A DNA stretch of 64,000 bases from CAVVEQ01 sp963747315 (GCA_963747315.1 CAVVEQ010000010.1:1-64000), one strand, 5' to 3'. Counted from the first letter of the stretch, positions 44,352 through 53,296 are shown. Notes: generated by a model not told the origin, from the sequence alone. Program-made: numbers and translations.

Positions 44352-45316
44352 TCAACTCTTCTTACGAAAATTGACCACCAGCACCGCGCCCAGGCCCAGC
44401 GCGCACAGGGCGATGATGCCTACACCCAGCGTCCGGCGATCCAATTTTGGAAGCCCCTTGATCAGCGGTTCCGGGGTGGGTGTGGCTGTGGCGGTTGGGG
44501 TGTAAAAGGGTGTTGCTGTTTTGGTTGGCACGCGCGAGGTGGCTGTCCGCGTGGGGCGGACGGATGTGGCGGTGGGTGATGGTGAAATAGTGGGTGTGGG
44601 CGCGTTCTTGATGGTAAGCTTCATCCCGTTATAAATGGTGGTTGTGCCTGCCAGGTTGTTCATCTGCTGGATCTCCAGGATCTTCACCCCGTATGCCACC
44701 GCGATGCTCCACAGCGTCTGCCCGGGTTCCACAATATGCACCACCGTTCCATCCGGGAACGGCGTTGCGGTGATCACAGGCTGCATCAACTGGGAAGCCT
44801 GCGGGGTGACGGCCGCCACCGGCGCCGAACCCGTCCCCGGGGAACCTCCCGCCACATAAGCGGCATGCACGATATACACAGTGCCGGTGGCACCCAGCGC
44901 GGTCCCTGCCCCGATATGGGTGTAGCTGGGGTTGACCATCGGGATCATGTGCGCGTCGTCCGACCAGGCCACCATGATCTGGTTCAGGGTTCCCACGTTG
45001 AACCTCGCCCAGTTTTCGGTGGCGAAAACCGTCCCGCCGCCGCCAAAACCGGCAGCCGCCACCCGGCCGGAAACATTTCCGATGTGATCGCTCAGGTTGT
45101 TATCCGCCATGTACTGCGCGGTCCAGGCGGCGGTGCCATCCAGGGTGGAGTCTTCGATCAATGCCGGCAGCCCGCGTGAAGTGCGGATGCCATTCACGGC
45201 AGCGATCAGGTCTCCGGCCGTGATGGTGTCGCTCTCGGCGCGGGAACTGAAAGAAACAAGCAGGGATAACAGTCGATCATAATCGCGGGAATGAACAGGG
45301 AAAGGGTTCGTTTCAT
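44352..45316 (-). CDS. Secreted CAP-domain protein with LysM and C-terminal membrane anchor, frameshift near 45280
   Basis: ATG 45316 gives a plausible signal start (MKRTLSLFIPAI) that must shift one frame near 45280 to reach RLLSLLVSFSSRAESDTITA. The CAP/SCP-like domain has LIAAVNGIRTSRGLPALIED, AWTAQYMADNNLSDHIG and a late NPSYTHIGAGTALG. A LysM module follows, VVHIVEPGQTLWSIAVAYGV then KILEIQQMNNL, which binds peptidoglycan-like glycans. A TPT-rich linker and a final helix with KKS tail anchor the protein. TATAAT lies only about nine bases before the ATG, so the mRNA may be leaderless. Confidence 0.8.
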
Positions 45317-45405
45317 CGCCCGGAATTATACCAAAGGGAATTCTCCTCCTTGTACCCGTTGTTAAGGTTTTATTAATCTCCTGTGAAGAAAATCGACGTA
45401 AATAA

Positions 45406-45428
45406 AATAGCCGGGCGGACCGGCTATT
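45406..45428 (-). terminator. Terminator of the CBS-domain gene
   Basis: AATAGCCGG (45406-45414) pairs with CCGGCTATT (45420-45428); on the minus strand it is followed by TTTTATTTACG. Confidence 0.8.
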
Positions 45429-45454
45429 CATTATCATGTTCGTGACGTCAACGG

Positions 45455-45874
45455 TTATGTAAGCGCCCGCTCCGCGCCGCCGTAGCCGAACGCCTCGGCC
45501 ACCACCAGGAAGTCGGTGGCAGCGATCATCCCCACAAGACTGCCCTTATCATCCACCACGGGCAGGTGATGGATGCGCATTTCCTTCATCTTCGCCGCGC
45601 ACTCCTGCACCGTCATCGTCTCGGGAACCATCACCACCGGTGTGTGCATGATATCTTTCACTTTCACCTTGGCGGGGTTTTGGCATTGCGCCACGATCTT
45701 ATCGCAGATATCGATCGTGGTGACGATGCCATATTCGGGGCTGTCGGCTGTCTTATTCACGATCAGGCTGTCCACGTAGCGTCTGCGCATTAAGGCGAGC
45801 GCTTCCGTCACCGGGGCTTCCGGGTCGATGAATAAGATCAGGTTGATCATCCAATCTCGTACGCTTGATTTCAT
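45455..45874 (-). CDS. Two-CBS-domain protein
   Basis: ATG 45874 follows GGAGAGTATCC. The 139-residue protein consists of a pair of CBS domains: SVRDWMINLILFIDPEAPVT with YGIVTTIDICDKIV in the first, and KVKDIMHTPVVMVPETMTVQ with HHLPVVDDKGSLVGMIAATD in the second. Such stand-alone Bateman modules bind adenosyl nucleotides such as AMP, ATP or SAM and regulate partner proteins. The partner is not evident. It lies 52 bases downstream of surE on the same strand. Confidence 0.92.
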   Translation of the reverse strand: MKSSVRDWMINLILFIDPEAPVTEALALMRRRYVDSLIVNKTADSPEYGIVTTIDICDKIVAQCQNPAKVKVKDIMHTPVVMVPETMTVQECAAKMKEMRIHHLPVVDDKGSLVGMIAATDFLVVAEAFGYGGAERALT

Positions 45875-45926
45875 GGATACTCTCCGTTCAAGTGGAATGG
45901 ATTGCTCTGCGGTTATTGTAGCACGG

Positions 45927-46713
45927 TCAGCGCGGCCATTTCCAGCCCTGCAGCACGGCAAGCGCGGCGGTATCGGTCAAATCCAGTTGGATTGGTGTTA
46001 CCGAGATATACCCCTGCTTGATCGCGCCAAAGTCGGTATCCTCTTCCTCGATGCCGGTGGGGGCTTCCCCCCCGATCCAGTAATAAGGTTTTCCGCGCGG
46101 ATCCTCCCGCTTCACAAGCGCGTCCCGGTAGATGCGCTGCCCCTGGCGGGTGATCTTCCAACCTCTGATCTCTCCTTTCCGGGATGCCCGGGACATTCAG
46201 GTTCAGCAGCGTCCCCGCGGGAAAACCATTTTTCAATAGTAGCAGAGCGGCTTTTCGGGCTGCCCTGGCCGCAGGCTTGAAATCAAAGGGTCCACTGGAA
46301 TGCTCGGGGCTGTCGAGCGATACCGCGATGGCTGGGATGCCTGAAATGGCCGCTTCCATCGCCGCGGTCACCGTGCCGGAATAGGTAACATCGTGACCTA
46401 CATTGGCATTCGGGTTGATCCCCGATATTACCAGGTCCAGCGATGCCTCTATGAACCCGAGAATGGCCAGTGCGACGCAATCCGACGGGGCGCCGTCACT
46501 GCAAAAAGCCGGGCTGCCGTCGGCCAGCGTGGTTCGCCGCACCCTCAGCGGACGGTGCATGGTCTTCACATGCCCGGATGCACTCCAGTTGCGGTCGGGA
46601 GCCAGCACGGTCACCTCGCCGATTTTGCGCATTTCTTTCGCCAAAGCCAACAGACCGGGCGCGGTCACGCCGTCGTCATTTGTCACAAGAATATTAAGTT
46701 TCTTATCGATCAT
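45927..46713 (-). CDS. surE: 5'/3'-nucleotidase SurE, frameshift near 46178
   Basis: The N-terminal acidic site is NILVTNDDGVTAPGLLALAK, followed by VLAPDRNWSASGHVKTMHRP and ISGINPNANVGHDVTYSGTV then TAAMEAAISGIPAIAVS, the complete SurE signature. The frame changes near 46178, after which RGWKITRQGQRIYRDAL and TDFGAIKQGYISVTPIQLDL match the usual SurE C-terminus; the stop is at 45927. The enzyme removes phosphate from nucleoside monophosphates using a divalent metal and is tied to stationary-phase survival. Restored length about 261 residues is normal. Confidence 0.92.
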
Positions 46714-46776
46714 GGCAATCTTTCAAAGTTGGATTTGAGAGATGAATTTTAACCCCAATCGTCCATCGGTAGAAAG

Positions 46777-46809
46777 AAAACAAGGCACCTTTATTGGGAG
46801 CCTTGTTTT
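46777..46809. terminator. Bidirectional terminator between hppA and surE
   Basis: AAAACAAGGC (46777-46786) pairs with GCCTTGTTTT (46800-46809). On the minus strand it is followed by T-rich sequence and ends hppA transcription before surE. Confidence 0.8.
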
Positions 46810-46831
46810 CATTTACCAGAGTGGAAAAAAG

Positions 46832-49159
46832 CTATTTACTTGTAAGCGTGTTTTCAGCCAATTCGGCGGGGGCTTTCTTGCTCTGCAGGATCGCCCAAAT
46901 GACCGCGATCAGCAGCAGACCGGCAACCAGGTATTCCGCCCAGGCAACCGCCGCGTACCGGACGATCAACGGCGCAGCCAGCAGGCTGATCAGGTTGACA
47001 ACTTTGATCATCGGGTTGAGCGCGGGTCCGGCGGTATCCTTCAGCGGATCACCGATCGTATCCCCAACCACGCCAGCTTTATGGCGTTCGGAACCTTTAC
47101 CGGTGTTGGCCTTCAGATCCACAGGTTCGTCTTCGATGGACTTTTTGGCGTTATCCCAGGCTCCGCCGGCATTAGACATAAAGACCGCCAGCAGTTGACC
47201 ACTGAGGATAACCCCGGCCAGGAATCCACCCAGGGCTTCCACGCCCAGTGCCAGGCCGACCACAAGCGGCGTGATCGCGGCAATGATCGCCAGCGGGAGA
47301 AGTTCCTTCTGTGCGGAGCGGGTGGAAATTCCAACCACCCGGGCATAATCCGGGGTTACTGTTCCTTCCATGATGCCGGGGATGCGGAACTGCCTTCTAA
47401 CCTCTTCCACGATCTCTCCTGCCGCCCGGCTTACAGCGCGGATTGCGAAAGAGCTGAAGAGCCACGGAAGCGCACCGCCGATCAGGAAACCGACGAAGAT
47501 CATCGGCGCGGAAATGCGGATGGAATCCATCACCGGCGCGCCCATGGCGGTTTGCACCTTGCTCACATCAGTGATGTAGGATGCGAACAGGCTCACCGCG
47601 GCGATGACAGCCGATGCAATGGCAACGCCCTTGGTGATGGCTTTGGTCGTGTTTCCCACCGCGTCCAGGTCGGCCATGATCTGGCGGGCTTTCTTGGTTT
47701 CTTCATCCTCCATGCCGTGCCAGGACATTTCACCAATGCCATTGGCATTATCCGCGATCGGCCCGTAGGAATCCATGGCCACGTTGTTGCCGGTGTGACT
47801 GAGCATGCCGATGCCGATCATGGCAATTCCGTAGAGGGTGTAAATCGGGGGCATGTCACTATAGAGCACGATGGCAAATACGAAGGAGACACCGATGATC
47901 AGGGTTGCCCAGACGGAAGACTCCATCCCCAGCGAGAGACCGGAGAGAATGGTGGTAGCCGTACCGGTCTTTGTGGATTTAACCACTTCCTTGACGGGTG
48001 TCCGTTTTGTGGCCGTGAAATATGAAGTGAGCGGGTTGAAAGCCACTGCCAGGCCTACACCAATGCTGGTCAGCATGGCCAGGCGCCAGTCGTTGGCATA
48101 TAACCAGGCTACCAGGAAGGACCATAAGACCGTGTTCACGCTGGATACTTCATAGGAGCGGAACATCGATTCCTCTGCATCATGCGCACGCAGGAACTTG
48201 ATCGGGATGGTCTCCCAGATGGGTACGGTGAAGGTGCCGAGGATCGAGCTGATCACGCCTATCGCGCGGATGATGAGCGGGTAAATGATCCATTTGATGC
48301 TGTGGGTGGGGTCCACTTCCATCAGCGCCAGGCCGAGGATCAGTGCGGAAACGATGGTGACCTCGTAGCTTTCAAAGATATCCGCCGCCATTCCGGCGCA
48401 ATCGCCAACGTTATCCCCCACCAGGTCGGCGATAACTGCTGCATTGCGGGGGTCATCTTCCGGAACGCCCACTTCCACCTTGCCAACCAGGTCCGCGCCA
48501 ACATCCGCGGCTTTGGTATAGATACCGCCGCCGACGCGCATGAAGAGCGCCAGAAGGGTTCCGCCGAAGCCAAACCCGAGGAGCACATCCGGCGAGGCCG
48601 CGCCAAAAATAATGAAGATGATCGTTCCACCCATCAGCCCCAGCCCATCGGTGAGCATCCCGGTGTAGGTGCCAGAATAATACGCGATGGAGAGAGCTTC
48701 GGTAAAACTGCGCCGGGATGCGGATGCCGCGCGCACATTGGCCTGGATGGCCATGCGCATGCCGTATTGCCCCACGATGAGTGAAAAGCTTGCCCCGGCG
48801 ATGAAAGCCAGCATTCTGCCAACAGCAATAATGGTGGTCGTGTTTTCAGGGAACATCATAGTGGCTTCTGCTGTGGGCGGGACGACATAGACGCTCAGGA
48901 AAAGCGCTATTGCCATCACCACAATGAACGGCAGGATGGTGCGCAGTTGCTTGGAGAGGTAGGCATCCGCGCCAACGCGGATCGCATTCCAGACCTCCTG
49001 CATTTTCTCAGTGCCTTTGTCTTTCTTCAGGACACCCTTTCTCAACCAGGCAGCATAGATTAGGCTGAAGAAGGCAGTGGCAAGGACGACGACCATGGCG
49101 ATTTGTTCAAAATTATTCAGGCCCAGTCTCGAACCCATTCCTAAAATATCTAATTCCAT
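46832..49159 (-). CDS. hppA: Membrane-bound proton-translocating pyrophosphatase
   Basis: This 775-residue protein with about 16 membrane helices couples pyrophosphate hydrolysis to ion pumping. The substrate signature is AADVGADLVGKVEVGVPEDD then DNVGDCAGMAADIFESYEVT; a later acidic set is DSYGPIADNANGIGEM, and the C-terminal GDTIGDPLKDTAGPALNPMI is intact. The motif VGNTTKA has Lys where K+-dependent enzymes have Ala, which marks the K+-independent class. ATG 49159 follows AAAGGAGATGCA. It is one of the few long genes here without a frameshift. It would conserve energy from biosynthetic PPi in an energy-limited cell. Confidence 0.95.
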   Translation of the reverse strand: MELDILGMGSRLGLNNFEQIAMVVVLATAFFSLIYAAWLRKGVLKKDKGTEKMQEVWNAIRVGADAYLSKQLRTILPFIVVMAIALFLSVYVVPPTAEATMMFPENTTTIIAVGRMLAFIAGASFSLIVGQYGMRMAIQANVRAASASRRSFTEALSIAYYSGTYTGMLTDGLGLMGGTIIFIIFGAASPDVLLGFGFGGTLLALFMRVGGGIYTKAADVGADLVGKVEVGVPEDDPRNAAVIADLVGDNVGDCAGMAADIFESYEVTIVSALILGLALMEVDPTHSIKWIIYPLIIRAIGVISSILGTFTVPIWETIPIKFLRAHDAEESMFRSYEVSSVNTVLWSFLVAWLYANDWRLAMLTSIGVGLAVAFNPLTSYFTATKRTPVKEVVKSTKTGTATTILSGLSLGMESSVWATLIIGVSFVFAIVLYSDMPPIYTLYGIAMIGIGMLSHTGNNVAMDSYGPIADNANGIGEMSWHGMEDEETKKARQIMADLDAVGNTTKAITKGVAIASAVIAAVSLFASYITDVSKVQTAMGAPVMDSIRISAPMIFVGFLIGGALPWLFSSFAIRAVSRAAGEIVEEVRRQFRIPGIMEGTVTPDYARVVGISTRSAQKELLPLAIIAAITPLVVGLALGVEALGGFLAGVILSGQLLAVFMSNAGGAWDNAKKSIEDEPVDLKANTGKGSERHKAGVVGDTIGDPLKDTAGPALNPMIKVVNLISLLAAPLIVRYAAVAWAEYLVAGLLLIAVIWAILQSKKAPAELAENTLTSK

Positions 49160-49273
49160 TGCATCTCCTTTAAAAAAATTTTTACAGACGGAAACCTCGA
49201 TGTTTCGCAGAGAGTAAATTTATAAGGTATGGCAGAATCAATAATGCGAACGTTTCAGTCTGTAGAACATCTA

Positions 49274-49302
49274 TTTATAGCATTATTATAATTGTATGAC
49301 AA
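49274..49302 (-). promoter_or_regulatory. Promoter of hppA
   Basis: On the minus strand TTGTCA (49297-49302) and TATAAA (49274-49279) are 17 bases apart, with TGC directly before the -10. The leader to ATG 49159 is about 105 bases; no known riboswitch is seen in it. Confidence 0.6.
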
Positions 49303-49363
49303 CTTAAAATTTCCCAACAAACGGGTGATAATTTCCCAAGAAGGCTTCACAATTCGTGGTTAC

Positions 49364-49406
49364 CAGCAGTCGTAGGTCGGGCACCGGTTGCATGCCCGAC
49401 ATCAAC
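49364..49406. repeat. Left REP-like hairpin repeat
   Basis: The unit includes GTAGGTCGGGCACCGGTTG and closes with TGCCCGACATCAAC; GTCGGGCA and TGCCCGAC form an 8-bp stem. It is matched in inverted orientation at 50015-50057. Confidence 0.85.
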
Positions 49407-49473
49407 TCTCCTCGCGATAAACCTCTTTTCCCCGTCTCCGATCATGCTGCCCATTCTCCTATAAAATAATACC

Positions 49474-50019
49474 ATGCCCCGCTACCACCGTTTCTACCTT
49501 CCGAACCACCCGGTGTTTATCACCTGCGTCACCTATGATCGCGTAAAGCTCTTTGCGTCCAGGGAGAACCTCGATCTCCTTTGGCGGGTCGTCCAAAAAA
49601 CCAGGGAACGTCACCCCTTCAACCTCTCCGCGTATGCGATCCTCCCGGATCATTTCCATTGGCTTGTGGAGCTGCCGGAGGAGCAGCCCAATTTCTCCAC
49701 CGTGATGCAGCAATTCAAGTGGAAGTTCACCGTGGAGTACAGGAAGATTCACGAGGTTGAGCCAGGATTTTCTCCCTGGCAGAAGCGGTTCTGGGACCAC
49801 GTCATCCGCGATGAGCGTGATTGGGAGAACCACATCGATTACATCCATTGGAATCCGGTGAAACACGGTTTAGTGGGTAAGCCGGAGGATTGGGAGCAAT
49901 CATCCTTTCGGGAATGGGTGAAGGAGGGGTATTATGAAGATGAATGGGGAAGGGATGGTGAACCCGATGGAATCAAGGGGTTGCGGTACGAGTGTCAGGA
50001 ACGGATCGGGGGTGGTTGA
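49474..50019 (+). CDS. REP-associated tyrosine transposase (RAYT, Y1 family)
   Basis: The 181-residue protein has the Y1/TnpA_REP hallmarks: RYHRFYLPNHPVFITCVTYD at the start, the metal-binding His-x-His in LPDHFHWLVELPE (His60, His62), and the single catalytic Tyr in ENHIDYIHWNPVKHGLV (Tyr123). Such enzymes cleave single-stranded REP DNA through a 5'-phosphotyrosine bond and are thought to spread REP elements. It is flanked by inverted REP copies, and its stop codon lies inside the right copy. The frame is intact, so it may be active. Confidence 0.93.
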   Translation: MPRYHRFYLPNHPVFITCVTYDRVKLFASRENLDLLWRVVQKTRERHPFNLSAYAILPDHFHWLVELPEEQPNFSTVMQQFKWKFTVEYRKIHEVEPGFSPWQKRFWDHVIRDERDWENHIDYIHWNPVKHGLVGKPEDWEQSSFREWVKEGYYEDEWGRDGEPDGIKGLRYECQERIGGG

Positions 50020-50057
50020 TGTCGGGCACACAACCGGTGCCCGACCTACGACTACTG
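50015..50057. repeat. Right REP-like hairpin repeat (inverted copy)
   Basis: It is the reverse complement of 49364-49406 with three mismatches in 43 bases: one at the outer end and two in the loop. It contains the TGA of the transposase. Confidence 0.85.
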
Positions 50058-50089
50058 ATTTAATCATTTTCTCTTAGTAAATTGACAGA

Positions 50090-50159
50090 ATGACGGTGAA
50101 ATCCATCATCAATGGTGTCCCCACCTATTACCCCGGCAGGCATTACAATCAGGAGTATT
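50090..50159 (+). pseudogene. Rhs/YD-repeat fragment 1
   Basis: The frame reads MTVKSIINGVPTYYPGRHYN, a single YD-repeat unit close to fragment 2 at 50878-51010 (VNSIINGVSTYYPGRHYN). It has no upstream Rhs core and is cut by the REP element on its left and by the HEAT-like gene on its right. It is debris of an Rhs protein. Confidence 0.65.
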
Positions 50160-50160
50160 T

Positions 50161-50796
50161 ATGGTTACGGATCGCGAGAGAAGAATAATTGAGAATCTCA
50201 AAGTTGAACTTCCCATCGTGAAAGACCTTCAGGACCAGGGTTATGACATTCAACACCTTCAGGACCTTGTATATTCGAGAATAAATTATAAGAATGCGAT
50301 TCCATCCCTTATAAAATGGTTGTCAAGAATTGATAACTTAGATGTGAAGGAGGCCATTGTAAGGTTGTTAGCCGTTTCCTGGGCTAAACCTATCGCCACT
50401 CCGACTCTTCTCGCTGAGTTTAAACGTGCGCCAAGGGAAGCTCATTTTTATAGATGGGCTGTGGCCAATTCATTATCAATAACGGCTGACGCCTCGTCAT
50501 TCGAAGAAACGAAATCGCTAATTACCAATAAAGAATATGGTACTTCCCGGCAAATGCTAGCACTCGCGCTTGGGAACATGAAATCCACTAACGCTGAAGA
50601 TGTGTTGATTGAGTGTCTTCAAGACTCCGATATTGACGGGCATGCAATTATTGGATTGAGAAAACTGAAATCAAAAAAGGCATATCCATATATTCTTCCT
50701 TTCTGTAAAAATGAAAAGACATGGATTCGAAACGAAGCCAAAAAAGCAATTACTTCAATCGAAAAAGCACACCCCGAAGTGATTATTGAGTATTGA
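50161..50796 (+). CDS. HEAT-repeat-like protein, possible Rhs immunity protein
   Basis: ATG 50161 follows CAGGAG. The 211-residue protein is all-helical, with tandem helix pairs such as AIPSLIKWLSRIDNLDVKEA, IATPTLLAEFKRAPREAHFY and AEDVLIECLQDSDIDGHAII, ending KTWIRNEAKKAITSIEKAHP, typical of HEAT-like alpha-solenoids. The gene is clearly more AT-rich than its surroundings, a sign of recent transfer. It lies between two Rhs (YD-repeat) fragments, where polymorphic toxin systems carry toxin tips and immunity genes; HEAT-like immunity proteins are known in such systems. No toxin domain remains here. The immunity role is inferred. Confidence 0.65.
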   Translation: MVTDRERRIIENLKVELPIVKDLQDQGYDIQHLQDLVYSRINYKNAIPSLIKWLSRIDNLDVKEAIVRLLAVSWAKPIATPTLLAEFKRAPREAHFYRWAVANSLSITADASSFEETKSLITNKEYGTSRQMLALALGNMKSTNAEDVLIECLQDSDIDGHAIIGLRKLKSKKAYPYILPFCKNEKTWIRNEAKKAITSIEKAHPEVIIEY

Positions 50797-50805
50797 CGCT
50801 TCTTA

Positions 50806-51030
50806 TTGACTGAAACCTTCGCTGCACTGAAAAGCATGATCCTGTTGAGCGGTGTTGAAACCCTGACAGGTGCAGAGTATGTGTATGACGGCGACGGAAC
50901 CATCGTCAATTCAATCATCAACGGGGTCTCCACCTATTACCCCGGTAGGCATTACAATCTGGAAATGAACGGTACGACTTCGGTTGCGCAGAAGTCCTAT
51001 GCCTTCGGCCTGGGGGTGGGTCTGTCCTCC
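50806..51030 (+). pseudogene. Rhs/YD-repeat fragment 2
   Basis: The frame reads LTGAEYVYDGDGTIVNSIIN then GVSTYYPGRHYNLEMNGTTS and VAQKSYAFG, a standard Rhs YD-repeat run leading toward the conserved end of the Rhs core. It then degenerates into sequence antisense to the nicotinate phosphoribosyltransferase 3' end. No start or complete Rhs shell is present, so it is a remnant. Confidence 0.7.
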
Positions 51031-51041
51031 ATTTTTTGTTC

Positions 51042-52385
51042 TCACCAAACGCGTTCCAGATCGGGGTTTTCGCAGGCACGCCTTCCCACCTTGGCCATGT
51101 CGATCCATTCCCCACCCACCTTCACCCGCACCACGTCAGCTGTGAAATCTGTGACGGTATTGGCATGGTTATCGAAAAGGGAGGAGCCAACCGCGTAAAT
51201 ATCCACCGGCACCTTAAGTTTCTCGAAGCGGATGATGCGTTCGGCATTGAAACCCCCCGAAACCACGATCTTCACCGCCCGGCAATAATCCCGAGCCCGA
51301 TCCCGCCACGCCGCGGGGATATCCCAGGTCTCCCAGTCATTATCCAGCGCGCTGCGAACGTTAAATACCAGCCTTGGGGTCACTCCGAGGTCCAGGAGAG
51401 GGTCGCCAAGCGGCGGGACGGAGATATCCCTCAGCGAGCCGCCGGTATCCAGCCGAACCCCGTACAACTTGAAGCGATCCGCCTCTTCCTTCTTGCCTTC
51501 ATCCAATAACCGGCTGTACTCCTGGAACATGGCGCGGCAAACCTGCATGGATTCGCGGACGCAATCGTTATTAAAATCCACCAGGGCAATTCTCGGAATA
51601 CTTACCGGCAGTGTGTGTGAGAAAGCTACCATTGATTGGGCAGTATCTCCCAGAAATGCTGCGATCGCGGCATGTGCCACCGTGCCGCCGCCCATGCCCC
51701 CCCACCAATCCCCCTGCGCATCAGTGGATATGGCAGAGCCCAGGGTACTGGAGTGATCCAGGTTGAAGCGCTGAACCGCGATGTTGTAGGCATATCCATC
51801 CCCGGCTTGCACTTCGTGAATATCGAAACGAGCTGGGAAGAAGAGCATCGGCTTTCCGTGAGCTGCCGCCAGGGTATCCAGCACATTGGTCGCCACCCTG
51901 CTCGCGCGGGCGAGGATGCCCAGCGTGGGGGTTTCCAGAATGGCGAAATCCCTGTAGCGACCGCGCACTTTTAAGACCGGCTGGATGAGTTCCGGGTCGC
52001 CGTCATAATGCACCTTACAGCCATCGTGCACTGCCCACACTTCCAGGTTATCGGAGGTATCAATGAACTGTTCGTTTTCCCAATACCCGGTACAGTGACG
52101 CAGCATCGCCAGGGCTTTATCCACCCCCACAACCAGGGTAGTACCGGCGCGGCGGGTAAACCACTGCATCTCCACTTCCAGGTCACCGGGGTAGATCTTC
52201 GCGTCCTTCAGGTGGGCTGGAATCCCCGGAGACTTGCCTGCGAGGGTGTACCCTTCTTTGGAGAGCGCGGAAAGCATCACCGCAACATTCACAAAGTATT
52301 TGTCGGTGTACCATCCCTGGCGCATGCGCTCGATATCCAGCTTGAAGGTGCTGTTGGTCAGGCGTTGGTGGTCAAAGATGCTCAT
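51042..52385 (-). CDS. pncB: Nicotinate phosphoribosyltransferase
   Basis: The 447-residue protein matches the nicotinate phosphoribosyltransferase family: ERMRQGWYTDKYFVNVAVML near the start, a central ILETPTLGILARASRVATNV with FPARFDIHEVQAGDGYAYNI, and the phosphate-binding end GVRLDTGGSLRDISVPP and KIVVSGGFNAERIIRFE, then VGSSLFDNHANTVTDFTADV. It forms nicotinate mononucleotide from nicotinate and PRPP in NAD salvage. The gene is intact. Its 3' end faces the Rhs debris; the start at 52385 has GGAGGATGA directly upstream. Confidence 0.92.
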   Translation of the reverse strand: MSIFDHQRLTNSTFKLDIERMRQGWYTDKYFVNVAVMLSALSKEGYTLAGKSPGIPAHLKDAKIYPGDLEVEMQWFTRRAGTTLVVGVDKALAMLRHCTGYWENEQFIDTSDNLEVWAVHDGCKVHYDGDPELIQPVLKVRGRYRDFAILETPTLGILARASRVATNVLDTLAAAHGKPMLFFPARFDIHEVQAGDGYAYNIAVQRFNLDHSSTLGSAISTDAQGDWWGGMGGGTVAHAAIAAFLGDTAQSMVAFSHTLPVSIPRIALVDFNNDCVRESMQVCRAMFQEYSRLLDEGKKEEADRFKLYGVRLDTGGSLRDISVPPLGDPLLDLGVTPRLVFNVRSALDNDWETWDIPAAWRDRARDYCRAVKIVVSGGFNAERIIRFEKLKVPVDIYAVGSSLFDNHANTVTDFTADVVRVKVGGEWIDMAKVGRRACENPDLERVW

Positions 52386-52466
52386 TCATCCTCCTGCGAT
52401 TTCTCAAAAGCGAATCATACACCATTAAATTATCCCGCCCTCGGCCATTTGGTATAGAATGGACGC

Positions 52467-52703
52467 ATGGCAAATCTCGAAGTGGTTGCCCGCTGGGTGA
52501 TGTTTATCGGGATCGGATTGCTTATCACCGGGGCATTGATCTGGGCGATCAGTAAGATTCCGGGGATCGAACGGTTTCCCTCCGGTATGTTCACTTTCCA
52601 GGTGGGCAATATGACCTGCTTCTTCCCCATACTGCTCTCCATTATCCTCAGCATCCTGCTTACCATCGTTCTAAATGTGATCGTCAAGATGATGAACCGC
52701 TGA
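52467..52703 (+). CDS. DUF2905 family small membrane protein
   Basis: The 78-residue protein has two membrane helices: WVMFIGIGLLITGALIWAIS and CFFPILLSIILSILLTIVLN. Between them is the characteristic KIPGIERFPSGMFTFQVGNM segment of DUF2905 proteins. Its function is unknown. It is divergent from pncB, with 81 bases between the starts, and is not in an obvious operon. Confidence 0.85.
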   Translation: MANLEVVARWVMFIGIGLLITGALIWAISKIPGIERFPSGMFTFQVGNMTCFFPILLSIILSILLTIVLNVIVKMMNR

Positions 52704-52746
52704 ATTCTCTGCGATTATTCAACATACCAACCCATCAACCAATCAC

Positions 52747-53151
52747 CTATTCAGAGATTTTGTACTCCCAGGTGATCTCTGCAACACCGCGCAGGGTGGC
52801 TGCCACCGAGCAGTATTTGTCCTCTGAGAGCAGGATGGCTTGCTCTGCGTCTTTAGGTTTGATCCCCTGCCCGCTGATTATGTAGGTTAGATGGATCTTG
52901 CGGAAAGCCCACGGCGGCTCTGCATCCTGCTCGGCCGTCACCCCCACCTCCAGCCCGCGCAGATCCAACCGCTTCTTCTGCAGTATCTCCACCACATCCA
53001 CCGAGGTGCAGGCTGCCAGCGCCACCAGCATCATTTCGGAAGGCTTCATCCCTATTCCCTCATCCGGGGTGGAAAGGACTACCGAATGATTTGTGGAATC
53101 GGTACCAACAAATTTCTTGCCGCCAAACCAGGTCACGTTTGCTTTAGCCAT
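52747..53151 (-). CDS. OsmC family protein
   Basis: ATG 53151 follows GGAGATGGATC. The 134-residue protein has both redox Cys of the OsmC/Ohr family: LVALAACTSVDVVEILQKKR and LLSEDKYCSVAATLRGVAEI. The N-terminal beta part reads AKANVTWFGGKKFVGTDSTN with TPDEGIGMKPSEMML. Members reduce organic hydroperoxides through the Cys pair; the longer KPxE(M/L)xL form here belongs to the general OsmC group rather than typical Ohr. The gene is divergent from lexA, with about 145 bases between transcription starts, so SOS linkage is not implied. Confidence 0.9.
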   Translation of the reverse strand: MAKANVTWFGGKKFVGTDSTNHSVVLSTPDEGIGMKPSEMMLVALAACTSVDVVEILQKKRLDLRGLEVGVTAEQDAEPPWAFRKIHLTYIISGQGIKPKDAEQAILLSEDKYCSVAATLRGVAEITWEYKISE

Positions 53152-53296
53152 GATCCATCTCCGTTCAAAATATATTTTAATAATGTGATTATATCGAATA
53201 AGGCCATCCCAAAGGTTGTTTCCGCCAATTTCCGGATTTGCGCAATCATCAATTCCGGGGATAATAATTAGAAGCATCCTAACTCACAATCACTTA

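Larger units (their letters stand above)
49364..50057 (+). mobile_element. REP-flanked RAYT element
   Basis: A REP-associated tyrosine transposase gene is enclosed by two 43-bp sequences in inverted orientation that differ at only three positions. Each flank is itself a hairpin. The right flank begins inside the transposase 3' end, so its TGA stop lies within the repeat. This is the classical REP-RAYT-REP (REPtron) layout. No target duplication is evident. Confidence 0.85.

Noticed and set aside
46742..48025. A 427-codon plus-strand frame opposite hppA
   Set aside because: It is His/Arg/Asp-rich shadow sequence; the pyrophosphatase motifs on the minus strand are complete.
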